DNA from: Metasolibacillus meyeri
GTDB taxonomy: Bacteria > Bacillota > Bacilli > Bacillales_A > Planococcaceae
Length of the DNA: 64,000 bases
NCBI RefSeq assembly: GCF_003049505.1
Contig: NZ_PYWN01000061.1
Coordinates: 1-64,000 of the forward strand
Reading direction: 5' to 3'
This document shows positions 53,906-62,546 of the stretch, piece after piece; position 1 is the stretch's first letter, and each line of letters opens with the position of its first letter. The notes beneath the pieces are model-generated. The model was given only the letters and a program-made list of their open reading frames with translations. It ran no database searches and was not told the DNA's origin. A program made the position numbers and the translations under genes.

Positions 53906-55201
53906 ATGAAGAAAATTATGATTAAAGATATGCCACAGCATATCGGTGAAACAGTTAAATTGGGTGCATGGCTCGCAAATAAGCGTTCAAGCGGTAAAAT
54001 TGCCTTTTTACAATTACGTGATGGTACAGGTTTCGTACAAGGTGTTGTTGTAAAGGAAGAAGTTGGCGAAGAAATTTTCGCAACAGCAAAAGGCTTAACG
54101 CAAGAAACATCTATGTACATTGTCGGCGAAGTGAAAGCTGACGAGCGTTCAACATTTGGCTGTGAAATGAATGTAACAGGCATTGAAGTCATTCACGAAG
54201 CGGTGGATTTCCCAATTACGCCAAAAGAGCATGGTACAGAATTTTTAATGGATAATCGCCATTTATGGTTACGTTCACGTAGACAGCATGCGATTATGAA
54301 TATTCGTAACGAAATTATTCGTTCAACGTATGAGTTTTTCAATAACAATGGCTTCACAAAAATGGACCCACCAATTTTAACTGGCTCTGCACCAGAGGGA
54401 ACATCGGAGCTTTTCGCAACGAAATATTTTGATGAAGATGCATACCTTTCACAATCAGGTCAGCTTTATATGGAAGCTGCAGCGATGGCATTAGGGCGCG
54501 TATTCTCATTCGGTCCGACATTCCGTGCGGAAAAATCAAAAACACGTCGTCACTTAATTGAGTTTTGGATGATTGAGCCAGAGATGGCATTCGTCGAGTT
54601 TGATGAAAACTTACAAATCCAAGAACAATATGTATCACATATCGTGCAATCAGTGCTTGAGAACTGTAAACTTGACTTAGAACGTTTAGGTCGTGATACA
54701 TCGAAACTTGAAAACATTAAAGCGCCATTCCCACGCATTTCTTATGATGATGCAATTAAGTTTTTACATGAGCAAGGCTTTGATGATATTGAGTGGGGCG
54801 ATGATTTTGGTGCACCGCATGAAACAGCGATCGCGAACCATTATGATAAGCCTGTATTTATTACATGCTACCCTGTTGGCATTAAGCCATTCTATATGCA
54901 ACCACACCCAGAGCGTGACGATGTCGTGCTTTGCGCAGACTTAATTGCACCAGAAGGCTATGGTGAAATTATTGGTGGCTCAGAGCGTATCCATGATTAT
55001 GACTTATTAAAAGCGCGCTTAGCAGAGCATAACTTAGATATGGATGCATATGCTTGGTATTTGGAATTGCGTAAACACGGCTCAGTGCCACACTCAGGCT
55101 TCGGTTTAGGTCTAGAGCGTACTGTTGCTTGGATTTCAGGCACAGAGCATATTCGTGAGACAATTCCGTTCCCACGCTTATTAAACCGTCTGTATCCATA
55201 A
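53906..55201 (+). CDS. asnS: Asparaginyl-tRNA synthetase
   Basis: AsnRS, 431 aa, class II. The N-terminal OB fold ([24 protein letters not shown] in outline) precedes the catalytic core: motif 2 [20 protein letters not shown] and motif 3 [15 protein letters not shown]. The presence of AsnRS means Asn-tRNA is charged directly. GGAGG before ATG 53906 fits; the in-frame TTG at 53894 does not. A hairpin follows. Confidence 0.96.
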   Translation: MKKIMIKDMPQHIGETVKLGAWLANKRSSGKIAFLQLRDGTGFVQGVVVKEEVGEEIFATAKGLTQETSMYIVGEVKADERSTFGCEMNVTGIEVIHEAVDFPITPKEHGTEFLMDNRHLWLRSRRQHAIMNIRNEIIRSTYEFFNNNGFTKMDPPILTGSAPEGTSELFATKYFDEDAYLSQSGQLYMEAAAMALGRVFSFGPTFRAEKSKTRRHLIEFWMIEPEMAFVEFDENLQIQEQYVSHIVQSVLENCKLDLERLGRDTSKLENIKAPFPRISYDDAIKFLHEQGFDDIEWGDDFGAPHETAIANHYDKPVFITCYPVGIKPFYMQPHPERDDVVLCADLIAPEGYGEIIGGSERIHDYDLLKARLAEHNLDMDAYAWYLELRKHGSVPHSGFGLGLERTVAWISGTEHIRETIPFPRLLNRLYP

Positions 55202-55205
55202 TAAG

Positions 55206-55244
55206 GTATCTGAAAAGTGGTTTAACGTACCACTTTTCAGACAT
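55206..55244 (+). terminator. Hairpin after asnS
   Basis: TCTGAAAAGTGG (55209-55220) pairs with CCACTTTTCAGA (55230-55241). The T run is poor. The next 200 bases to dnaD hold a weaker GGCTG / CAGCC hairpin near 55375-55410 and no gene. Confidence 0.65.
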
Positions 55245-55446
55245 CGAATCACTGTTTTGTTGAAACATATGCTATTTATAAGAACCTTACCTCTCTTTTT
55301 AAAATGAATAAGGTAAACGAGATTTTTTATAAAGATGTTTTAATGAAATGCTAGATAGATAATTTAAACTTGAGGCTGCTTGGAAGTGCTGTTGACTTTC
55401 TTGACAGCCTTCTGTTGTGAGTTAGGTAGAGAATAGGGGGCTAATC

Positions 55447-56154
55447 ATGACAAGCAATGAGCAATTTCGCATTTGGTTAGAGCAAAAAAATATCACGATG
55501 CCGCAGCTTTTTTTCCAGCACTATAAAGAGCTTCAAATTCGTGATGATGATGCAATGTTATTGCTCCATTTATTAGCGTTCCATGAAGAAGGAAATGACT
55601 TTCCGACACCAGCTGATTTAATGGCTAGAACGTTTTTTGCTGCCAATGAAATTTCGATGAAGCTACAGCGATTTTTACAAAAAGGCTTTATTGAAATTAC
55701 ACATGATGTTGATATAGATGGAAAAATTTACGAAAAGTATTCGCTCTATCCATTATGGAGTCGTATCGTCAGACTATTAGAAGCAAATAGCATTGCGACA
55801 AGCAATGAACAGCAAAAAAAAGAAGAGGGTGCGATTTATTCAATATTTGAACAGGAATTTGGTCGCCTTTTATCGCCGATGGAGCTTGAAAATATAAATT
55901 CATGGCTAGATATTGATAAGCATTCACCAGAGTTAATACGGGCAGCTCTAAAGGAAGCAGTATTAGCTGGAAAGCTGTCGCTGCGTTATATTGATCGCAT
56001 TTTATTTGAATGGAAAAAGAAAAATTTTACGACAGTGAAGCAAGTTGAGCAACATGCGGAGCAATTCCGAAAACGCACGATTACACAACCGCAAACGCCG
56101 GCTGACAAAAGGCCGAAGCGACCAATCTATAATTGGCTTGAAGAAAAAGAGTAG
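55447..56154 (+). CDS. dnaD: DNA replication initiation protein DnaD
   Basis: This primosomal remodelling protein, 235 aa, helps load the replicative helicase with DnaB and DnaI. An N-terminal winged helix (residues about 1-95, with LLLHLLAFHEEGNDFPTP) is followed by a DnaB_2/DDBH2 domain (FEQEFGRLLSPMELENINSW ... YIDRILFEWKKKN) and a basic tail. AGGGGG precedes ATG 55447. nth follows after 12 bases, as in B. subtilis. Confidence 0.94.
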   Translation: MTSNEQFRIWLEQKNITMPQLFFQHYKELQIRDDDAMLLLHLLAFHEEGNDFPTPADLMARTFFAANEISMKLQRFLQKGFIEITHDVDIDGKIYEKYSLYPLWSRIVRLLEANSIATSNEQQKKEEGAIYSIFEQEFGRLLSPMELENINSWLDIDKHSPELIRAALKEAVLAGKLSLRYIDRILFEWKKKNFTTVKQVEQHAEQFRKRTITQPQTPADKRPKRPIYNWLEEKE

Positions 56155-56166
56155 CGAGGTGATAAG

Positions 56167-56826
56167 ATGCTAACGAAAAAACAATGGCTACATTTTTTAG
56201 ATGAAATGGATAAAATGTTTCCAGATGCACATTGTGAGCTCGTCCACGACAATCCATTCGAGCTAACAATCGCGACATTATTATCTGCACAATGTACAGA
56301 TGTGCTTGTCAATAAAGTAACGAAAAACTTATTCCAAAAATATAAAACACCAGAAGATTATTTGGCTGTCTCACTGGAAGAATTGCAAGATGATATTCGT
56401 TCCATTGGACTATACCGCAACAAAGCAAAAAATATTCAATTATTATGCCAGCGTTTACTGACGGAATATAATGGAGAAATTCCTGCAAATCGTGAGGAGC
56501 TTGTGACATTACCAGGAGTTGGGCGCAAAACGGCAAACGTTGTGCTATCTGTCGCCTTTGATGTGCCAGCAATGGCTGTTGATACGCATGTAGAGCGCAT
56601 TGCGAAACGTTTAGGGCTTTGTCGCTGGAAAGATAGCGTCTTGGAAGTGGAAGAAACCATTATGAAAAAAACACCAATTGAAAAATGGTCGAAGGCGCAT
56701 CATCAAATGATTTTCTTCGGTCGTTACCACTGCAAGGCACAAAATCCAGGCTGTCACATATGTCCTTTGCTAGAGGATTGTCGAGAAGGGCAAAAGCGCT
56801 TGAAAAAAGGACTTGTTAAGCAATGA
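56167..56826 (+). CDS. nth: Endonuclease III
   Basis: This base-excision-repair glycosylase/AP lyase of 219 aa removes oxidised pyrimidines. The helix-hairpin-helix LPGVGRKTANVV includes the catalytic Lys; the catalytic Asp lies in VDTHVERIAKRLGL; the C-terminal Fe-S loop has CKAQNPGCHICPLLEDC with the C-x6-C-x2-C-x5-C spacing. GAGGTGA precedes ATG 56167. It overlaps ypoC by four bases (ATGA). Confidence 0.96.
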   Translation: MLTKKQWLHFLDEMDKMFPDAHCELVHDNPFELTIATLLSAQCTDVLVNKVTKNLFQKYKTPEDYLAVSLEELQDDIRSIGLYRNKAKNIQLLCQRLLTEYNGEIPANREELVTLPGVGRKTANVVLSVAFDVPAMAVDTHVERIAKRLGLCRWKDSVLEVEETIMKKTPIEKWSKAHHQMIFFGRYHCKAQNPGCHICPLLEDCREGQKRLKKGLVKQ

Positions 56827-57161
56827 TTACCGTTAATAAGCAATTGATTTCGCAGATAGCTGTCGATGACTGGTATGTGAAATGGGACAAGCTATCCTCG
56901 CAAATCTATGAGGCGCATGCTACACGAAATGGGCAAGCAGGGCAATGGATGTTGCAAGGCATTACGCATTTTATTGAATTTTTAATAGAGGTATCGGGTG
57001 TAGAAAGCTATGATATACAAGCAAGTTACGAGATATTACCGTTAAATGGAAAAGAAAGACTGCTGTTTGTCCAAGCGAATCCAGCACAATATGCTAGCTA
57101 TCGTCAACTAGACGAACTTTATAAAGAAACGAAAAAACGCTGTGCAAGATTGCGGATGTGA
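56823..57161 (+). CDS. ypoC: YpoC-like protein
   Basis: A small helical protein, 112 aa, in the position of ypoC directly after nth, starting in the ATGA overlap. No catalytic motif is visible; the tail is basic (LYKETKKRCARLRM). Function is unknown. In B. subtilis ponA and recU are next; here the conserved block ends and a terminator and unrelated genes follow. Confidence 0.75.
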   Translation: MITVNKQLISQIAVDDWYVKWDKLSSQIYEAHATRNGQAGQWMLQGITHFIEFLIEVSGVESYDIQASYEILPLNGKERLLFVQANPAQYASYRQLDELYKETKKRCARLRM

Positions 57162-57164
57162 AAA

Positions 57165-57198
57165 GGCGGTAGAGAAAGTCATGCTTTCACTACCGCTT
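57165..57198. terminator. Terminator between ypoC and the convergent gene
   Basis: GCGGTAGAGAAAG pairs with CTTTCACTACCGC with one mismatch. It overlaps the last codons of the minus-strand gene. Confidence 0.65.
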
Positions 57199-58053
57199 AT
57201 TTGTATGATTTTCTATTGGAAAACGTTTAGTTGTTTTGACTACTCGCAATGAGTAGGGGACATCTAATTTTTCTGCAGGGGCAGCAACCATAATGATTCT
57301 GGCGCTCTTATTTATATGAAAAGCTTGGAAATTAGTAGGTACTAATACTTTGGCATTAGCTGGTATAAGTATTTGCTGTAGCTCCAAAGTTTCATAGTCA
57401 GAAATCAGCTTTAAATGAGCCTTCATTTCAAAATCGTATTGATTTTCTATTGTTAAAAAATAATCGTCAATGTTATTTATAAAATCTACTTCTTTTGTTA
57501 AAGTGGAATCTTCATACATTTGTATAATAACAGAAGTTTCATTTTTTAAGTCTTGTATTTTCTCTATTGTCGCATAACTACTTGGAATTGTAGATGTTTC
57601 TGTTCGCTCATTTTGAACTTTGATTGAAAGAAAGTTTCTAGCAACAGTTCTCTGTGTATCATATATTTCTAAAGGGTCACTGATTGTGTTGTTAAGCACT
57701 TTTTCACTTATTATATAGAGAATGTGATTACCACGTGGCAAATTTGTTATAGTGAACGGCACTTTTTTACCGCCTTCATTTGGTAGATCAATCATATGAT
57801 AAGAAGCAACTGTTCCATTCATTTCTATTTTTATAGGTGTAGCATCATTTTCTAAAAAGGCAAAAACAGCTAGCTGACTTTCTTTTACTGTTGAGTAGTC
57901 ATATAAAATGTATCCTTCAATCATTCCTTTTTCATCGGTTTGAAAGGAATTTTGATCTCTATCTATAATAAATTTAGGTTTTAGATAAATAGCGGTTGTT
58001 CGCCTTTCGTTTGATCCTTCTAATGCCCATAAAATTGGCTGTTCTGTTCCCAT
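57190..58053 (-). CDS. Hypothetical beta-rich protein
   Basis: I do not recognise this 287-aa protein. It has no signal peptide or membrane helix and reads as successive beta-sandwich-like segments: a first unit with LPRGNHILYIISEKVLN, a middle unit and a last one ending SLRVVKTTKRFP. AAAGGAGGT lies just before ATG 58053, so it should be well translated. Its promoter region contains a copy of the dispersed repeat. It occupies the point where Bacillus gene order is lost after ypoC. Adhesin-like, sugar-binding or phage-derived roles are all possible without evidence. Confidence 0.65.
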   Translation of the reverse strand: MGTEQPILWALEGSNERRTTAIYLKPKFIIDRDQNSFQTDEKGMIEGYILYDYSTVKESQLAVFAFLENDATPIKIEMNGTVASYHMIDLPNEGGKKVPFTITNLPRGNHILYIISEKVLNNTISDPLEIYDTQRTVARNFLSIKVQNERTETSTIPSSYATIEKIQDLKNETSVIIQMYEDSTLTKEVDFINNIDDYFLTIENQYDFEMKAHLKLISDYETLELQQILIPANAKVLVPTNFQAFHINKSARIIMVAAPAEKLDVPYSLRVVKTTKRFPIENHTNKR

Positions 58054-58095
58054 AATAGACCTCCTTTGCGCGAAAAAAAAAGAGTATTCTGTATT

Positions 58096-58200
58096 TATCC
58101 CGTATTAACAGGCTGTAAGACCCCCACTTCAAAATAGTGAGTAGGACGAAATAGTTAAGTGAGGATGAGGAACCCCCCACTGATTGAAGGTTCACTTTAT
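58096..58200 (+). repeat. Dispersed hairpin-rich repeat, fourth copy
   Basis: It opens TATCCCGTATTAACAGGCTG with a GACCCCCACTTCAAAATA stretch and ends CCCCCCACTGATTGAAGG then TTCACTTTAT, as in the copies at 35827 and 46671. It lies between the divergent hypothetical and GntR genes. Confidence 0.8.
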
Positions 58201-58261
58201 TATACAATGAGATTGTTACGATGAACTGAAAATTGTACTTTTTATTTTCAGATTATTAGCA

Positions 58262-58285
58262 TATAATTAGTATAGACAACTATAC
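58262..58285 (+). promoter_or_regulatory. GntR gene promoter -10 and palindromic operator
   Basis: TATAAT (58262-58267) is followed at once by GTATAGACAACTATAC (58270-58285), a perfect 6-4-6 inverted repeat. Its 13-base core also stands at the nagE start region (38420). The placement implies autorepression. Confidence 0.75.
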
Positions 58286-58336
58286 CTTGAAATAGGCTGT
58301 CTTGTATTTTATAGATAAAGTAAGGAGGGGGTAACA

Positions 58337-59059
58337 TTGTTAGACAAAAATTCGTATATACCAATCTATATACAAATTGAAGAAATTATTAAACAAAGAA
58401 TACTTTCAAATGAATATAAAATTGGTGATGCGATACCATCTGAGCGAGAACTTTCTGTTCAATTTGATGTCAGCCGTATGACCGTAAGGCAATCCATTAC
58501 GAACTTAGTAAACGATGGCATGCTTTACCGTGAAAAGGGTAGAGGAACGTTTGTAGCGAATCCAAAATTAGAGCAACCGCTTCAAGGATTAACAAGCTTT
58601 ACCGAAGATATGCGTGCGCGTAATATGGTACCGAGTAGTAAAGTAGTTCGTTTTGAAAAGATTATTCCGTCCGTTGATGTGGCAAGAGACTTACAGTTAG
58701 AGCTAGGTGAGGAAGTATTTTTCGTTATACGTATTCGCAATGCTGACGGGACACCGATGGCAATTGAGAGAACATATATTCCAGTGAAAATATATCCTCA
58801 GTTAGACGCAAGCATGTTAACGGGCTCTTTGTATTCATTAATTGAAACCGCTTTCCAACAAAAAATTGGCAATGCGATTCAGCAAATGGAGGCGGCCATT
58901 GTTTCAAAAGAGGACAGTAAATTTTTACAAATAAATCAAACTGCACCTGTTCTTATTATTAAACGAATTAGTTATTTATCAAACGGTACGCCATTTGAGC
59001 TTGTACGTAGCGTTTATCGAGCAGATCGCTATAAATTTATTAGCCAAATTTCAAGATAA
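58337..59059 (+). CDS. GntR/HutC-type regulator with UTRA domain (NagR-like)
   Basis: This 240-aa repressor has an N-terminal winged helix of GntR type (ERELSVQFDVSRMTVRQSITNLVNDGMLYREKGRGTF in outline) and a C-terminal UTRA ligand domain (LTSFTEDMRARN, IERTYIP, LIETAFQQKIG, LIIKRISY). NagR/YvoA, the closest named type, senses GlcN-6-P or GlcNAc-6-P. TTG 58337 is used, with AAGGAGGGGG six bases before. Its own operator matches the one before nagE, so it probably governs GlcNAc use and itself; control of the PTS genes at 60485 is possible but no identical site stands there. Confidence 0.88.
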   Translation: MLDKNSYIPIYIQIEEIIKQRILSNEYKIGDAIPSERELSVQFDVSRMTVRQSITNLVNDGMLYREKGRGTFVANPKLEQPLQGLTSFTEDMRARNMVPSSKVVRFEKIIPSVDVARDLQLELGEEVFFVIRIRNADGTPMAIERTYIPVKIYPQLDASMLTGSLYSLIETAFQQKIGNAIQQMEAAIVSKEDSKFLQINQTAPVLIIKRISYLSNGTPFELVRSVYRADRYKFISQISR

Positions 59060-59077
59060 ACGATAGGGGATGAAAAC

Positions 59078-60256
59078 GTGATTCACATTCAACATGTAGA
59101 GGAAAAAGATTATTGGCAAATTCATCGTTTAAGAGACTATTGTTTCCCTAATAAATACAATGAGGCACGTAGAAAAGATTTTCATCACTGGGTTCAGCAT
59201 AGTACGACTTTAGGGGCATATGATGGTAATAAAGTTGTTGGTCAAGTGCTTGTATTACCACTGAATATGACGATTCATCGACAAAATTATAAAATGGGTG
59301 GTATCGCCTTTGTTGCCTCCTACCCTGAATATCGTCAGCAAGGCATTGCGAAAAAATTGATGATCGAATCACTCAAACAAATGCGAGCGAATGGGCAAAC
59401 AGTTTCTGTTTTAGCCCCTTTCTCGGTCTCGTTCTACCGCTATTTTGGCTGGGAGCTATTTTTTGAGAAATTAAATTATACAATTCCACTAGAAAAATTT
59501 CCTGCACTGGGAAAAAAGGTGGATACAGTGAAGCGCACAAGCTTTGAATGGTTGGATGAAGAGCTGTTTCAGCAAGTGAAAGATTTTCATAATGCGAGTG
59601 CTTTAGTAACAAGCGGTAGCATGGTGAGAGACGATGCATGGTGGAATCGCTTAGCGAGCAGACAGCCAAATAGTCATTTTGCGCTGTATTATGATGAAGG
59701 TGAGGTAGCTGCTTATCTTCGCTATGAAATAGCAGGGACGACATTTTTAATTCATGATTTTGTGACAAAGGATTTATCGGCCGAGCAGGCGATGTGGCGT
59801 TATGTTACAGCACATGCTGCAAGCATCACTGAAATTAAAGGGGTAACAGCAAACGATAGTCGTTTTGGCTATTATTTTGCAGAGCCACAATTTACGCGTG
59901 AAGTTGTTCAGGATATGATGGTGCGAATCGTTGATGCACAAGCATTTATGCAGCAATACGAATGGAATAAAATTATAAAACCTTTATATGTACGCCTTGA
60001 AGACCAGTTTTGTACATGGAATGAGCAGTTATTTGAAATTAATTGTGATGGGGAAGTGGCGATTGTAGAGACAGGTGCTATTGATAATAGTAATGTACTT
60101 ACATTGCCTATCAATCTATTCTCAGCGATGATGGTCGGTTATTTATCTGTTCAAGATGCAGTGATGTATGCACAGCAATTTTTAAAACAGGAAGTAATTG
60201 AGAATTGGCAACAGGCGCTACAAATGGGAAAACCTGAATTTTATGAATATTTTTAA
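59078..60256 (+). CDS. Eis-like GNAT acetyltransferase with SCP2-type C-terminal domain
   Basis: A 392-aa protein with an N-terminal GNAT fold (MGGIAFVASYPEYRQQGIAKKLM, acetyl-CoA loop), a second, degenerate GNAT-like middle and a C-terminal sterol-carrier-like domain (from about residue 290, LYVRLEDQFCTWNEQLFEIN in outline). This three-part layout is that of Eis enhanced-survival acetyltransferases. It starts at GTG 59078, with AGGGGA eight bases upstream, 18 bases after gntR, so the two are likely cotranscribed. The substrate is unknown; an amino-sugar amine is suggested only by the neighbours. Confidence 0.88.
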   Translation: MIHIQHVEEKDYWQIHRLRDYCFPNKYNEARRKDFHHWVQHSTTLGAYDGNKVVGQVLVLPLNMTIHRQNYKMGGIAFVASYPEYRQQGIAKKLMIESLKQMRANGQTVSVLAPFSVSFYRYFGWELFFEKLNYTIPLEKFPALGKKVDTVKRTSFEWLDEELFQQVKDFHNASALVTSGSMVRDDAWWNRLASRQPNSHFALYYDEGEVAAYLRYEIAGTTFLIHDFVTKDLSAEQAMWRYVTAHAASITEIKGVTANDSRFGYYFAEPQFTREVVQDMMVRIVDAQAFMQQYEWNKIIKPLYVRLEDQFCTWNEQLFEINCDGEVAIVETGAIDNSNVLTLPINLFSAMMVGYLSVQDAVMYAQQFLKQEVIENWQQALQMGKPEFYEYF

Positions 60257-60296
60257 ATAAGAAAGCTAGGAATAGAAAAAATTTTTAAAATTTTTT

Positions 60297-60360
60297 CTGG
60301 ACTATACCAGCATATCAGATGCTAGATTACTAGTGTAGATTTCATATAGTCCAGTATGTT
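60297..60360 (+). terminator. Terminator after the GNAT gene
   Basis: CTGGACTATA (60297-60306) pairs with TATAGTCCAG (60345-60354), with TTTTCTTT shortly after. A separate A/T palindrome (AGAAAAAATTTT / AAAATTTTTTCT) lies just before. Confidence 0.6.
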
Positions 60361-60402
60361 TTCTTTATTTCGAAAAGAAATAAAATTGAAAAAAGGGTAT
60401 TG

Positions 60403-60449
60403 TGGTATATACCAACCAATGATATTCTCATTTTAAGAAAACGATTTCA
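60403..60449. promoter_or_regulatory. Palindrome and cre-like site before the PTS operon
   Basis: TGGTATATACCA (60403-60414) is a perfect 12-base palindrome. AGAAAACGATTTCA (60436-60449) matches the cre consensus at 12 of 14 positions. Together they suggest a local regulator plus CcpA control of the PTS genes. Confidence 0.5.
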
Positions 60450-60484
60450 AAACTGAAATAACGAATAATAAGGGGAGTGCTTTT

Positions 60485-60796
60485 ATGAAAAACATTATGT
60501 TAGTTTGTGTAGCAGGTATGAGTACGAGTTTACTTGTATCAAAAATGAAGCAAGCGGCAGAGGAACAAAATTTAGAAGCTGATATTTTCGCAATTCCTGA
60601 AGGGGAAGTTGATAAAGTATTAGCAGAAAAATCGGTAGATGTGCTGTTACTAGGGCCACAAGTTCGCTACTTAAAAGGCTCATTTGAGGCGAAATACAAA
60701 GAGAAAAATTTGCCAATCGATGTGATTAATATGACAGATTACGGCATGATGAATGGCGCAAATGTTTTAAAACATGCGCTAGGCTTAATGAAATAA
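60485..60796 (+). CDS. PTS lactose/cellobiose-type EIIB
   Basis: A phosphotransfer subunit, 103 aa, with the phosphocysteine Cys8 in the P-loop-like MLVCVAGMSTSLLVSKM, typical of the Lac family (CelB/ChbB type). LLGPQVRYL and INMTDYGMMNG complete the fold. AGGGGAG precedes ATG 60485. It is first in IIB-IIA-IIC-mupG, an order seen for diacetylchitobiose and cellobiose PTS operons. The sugar cannot be fixed from IIB alone. Confidence 0.93.
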   Translation: MKNIMLVCVAGMSTSLLVSKMKQAAEEQNLEADIFAIPEGEVDKVLAEKSVDVLLLGPQVRYLKGSFEAKYKEKNLPIDVINMTDYGMMNGANVLKHALGLMK

Positions 60797-60808
60797 GAGG
60801 TGTCAAAT

Positions 60809-61129
60809 ATGGAACAAGAAGCGTTATTACAATCCATTATGGGGCTAATTATGCATAGTGGAAATGCCAAAAGCGAATGTATGGAAGCCATTCAATTTGC
60901 GAAAGCAGGAAATTTTCAAGCAGCACAAGACAAAATGAAGCTAGCACATGAAGCAATTATCGAAGCGCATCATGCCCAAACAGCTTTATTACAACAAGAA
61001 GCACAAGGTCAAAAAGTAGAAGTTTCATTACTGTTAATTCATGCACAAGACCATTTAATGAATGCGATTACATTCCGTGATCTAGCACAAGAATTAGTAG
61101 AAGTTCATGAGCAAATAAAGGGGAAGTAA
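60809..61129 (+). CDS. PTS lactose/cellobiose-type EIIA
   Basis: This trimeric helical EIIA of 106 aa has the phosphohistidine in LLLIHAQDHLMNAITFRDL and the N-terminal helices MGLIMHSGNAKSECMEAI, matching the LacF/ChbA family. AGAGGTG precedes ATG 60809; a GTG at 60800 is also in frame. It lies 12 bases after IIB and 103 before IIC. Confidence 0.93.
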   Translation: MEQEALLQSIMGLIMHSGNAKSECMEAIQFAKAGNFQAAQDKMKLAHEAIIEAHHAQTALLQQEAQGQKVEVSLLLIHAQDHLMNAITFRDLAQELVEVHEQIKGK

Positions 61130-61232
61130 GACGATGGTTTTTATTCAAGTGGATGTGCAAGCATCCATTTGAATTAAGATAAAGCCTTTCGGGGCGTCAT
61201 TCACTACAAAAACACAAAGGGGAGTGTATTAC

Positions 61233-62495
61233 ATGTTCAAGTTTTTAGAGGAGAAATTTGTTCCTGTCGCATCAAGAGTCGGGAATCAACGTCACTTAGT
61301 CGCAATTCGTGATGGTTTCATTGTTATTATGCCACTGATAATTGCTGGGTCATTAGCTGTTTTAATCAATAACTTACCGATCAAGGCATACAAAAACTTC
61401 ATGAATTCAATTTTCGGTGAAGGTATTTGGACACAGTGGGGTGGTAATGTATGGGGTGCTACATTCGCCATTGTATCGCTATTAATTTCGTTTACAATCG
61501 CCTACAGTTTGTCGAAAAGCTACGGTAAAGATGCGTTAGCAGGAGGGGTGATTGGTCTTGCGAGTTATATGACATTCGCAACTTATGGCGACGGAGGTTT
61601 AACTGGTTTAACGACAGGAACAGGCGGTATCTTTTTAGCTATTATTTTAAGTCTTGTATCCGCAGAAATGTTTACTCGTTTATCGGGCAATCCTAGATTA
61701 TTAGTCAAAATGCCAGCAGGTGTACCTGATGCAGTAGCGAAATCGTTCGCATCATTATTCCCAGCGATTATTACAATTGGTCTTTTAGCATTAATCCGCA
61801 CATTAATTTCAGTATTATTTGACGCACCAGATGTTATTGGGCAATTCTATACATTAGTTCAAGAGCCGTTCATGGGCTTAACAAATTCTTGGACAGCAGC
61901 GCTTATTTTAGCGTTTGTACCAGCATTCTTTTGGACATTTGGTATTCATGGGGCAAACATTATTGACCCATTCATGCAAACAATTAACTTAGATGCAATT
62001 GCGAGAAACGTAGAAGCACTTGAAGCAGGTCAGGTAGCACCGTACATTATTAACAAACCATTCTTCGATGCATTCGTGAATATGGGTGGTTCAGGTACAA
62101 CAATCGCATTAATTATCGCAATTTTCATTGTTTCGCGTAAAAACAAACAATACAGCACAGTTGGTAAATTATCGGCTGCGCCAGGCTTATTCAATATAAA
62201 TGAACCATTAATATTCGGTCTACCAATTGTTTTAAACCCAATTTTATTCGTGCCATTCATTTTAACGCCAATGGTCAACGTATCCATCGCGTACTTCGTA
62301 ACAAAAGCAGGGTGGGTACCAGCAGCAACAGTAGCAGCACCATGGACAACACCGCCAATTATCAATGGTTGGTTAGTAACACAGTCGCTTTCAGGTGCCA
62401 TCTTGAGCGTTGTATTAATCGGTGTAGCGGTTCTAATTTATACGCCATTCTTACTTGCAGCAAACCGCGCGGCAGCGAAACAAAATCAACAATAA
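61233..62495 (+). CDS. PTS lactose/cellobiose-type EIIC permease
   Basis: The membrane subunit, 420 aa, has about ten helices. FLEEKFVPVASRVGNQRHLVAIRDG at the start, ALIGIHGANIIDP-like FGIHGANIIDPFM, and FNINEPLIFGLPIVLNPIL are signatures of the Lac/Cel IIC family, the last contacting substrate. GGGGAG precedes ATG 61233. With IIB and IIA it should import a beta-linked disaccharide as its phosphate; chitobiose or MurNAc-GlcNAc fit the neighbours best, by inference. Confidence 0.93.
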   Translation: MFKFLEEKFVPVASRVGNQRHLVAIRDGFIVIMPLIIAGSLAVLINNLPIKAYKNFMNSIFGEGIWTQWGGNVWGATFAIVSLLISFTIAYSLSKSYGKDALAGGVIGLASYMTFATYGDGGLTGLTTGTGGIFLAIILSLVSAEMFTRLSGNPRLLVKMPAGVPDAVAKSFASLFPAIITIGLLALIRTLISVLFDAPDVIGQFYTLVQEPFMGLTNSWTAALILAFVPAFFWTFGIHGANIIDPFMQTINLDAIARNVEALEAGQVAPYIINKPFFDAFVNMGGSGTTIALIIAIFIVSRKNKQYSTVGKLSAAPGLFNINEPLIFGLPIVLNPILFVPFILTPMVNVSIAYFVTKAGWVPAATVAAPWTTPPIINGWLVTQSLSGAILSVVLIGVAVLIYTPFLLAANRAAAKQNQQ

Positions 62496-62546
62496 AAAGT
62501 AGCGGGTGTTATATACATCCGCTTTAAGCACACGGAGGTATGAAAT

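Noticed and set aside
57974-58207. Minus-strand open frame over the repeat upstream of the hypothetical gene
   Set aside because: It overlaps the start of the 57190-58053 gene and runs through the dispersed repeat; composition is not protein-like.
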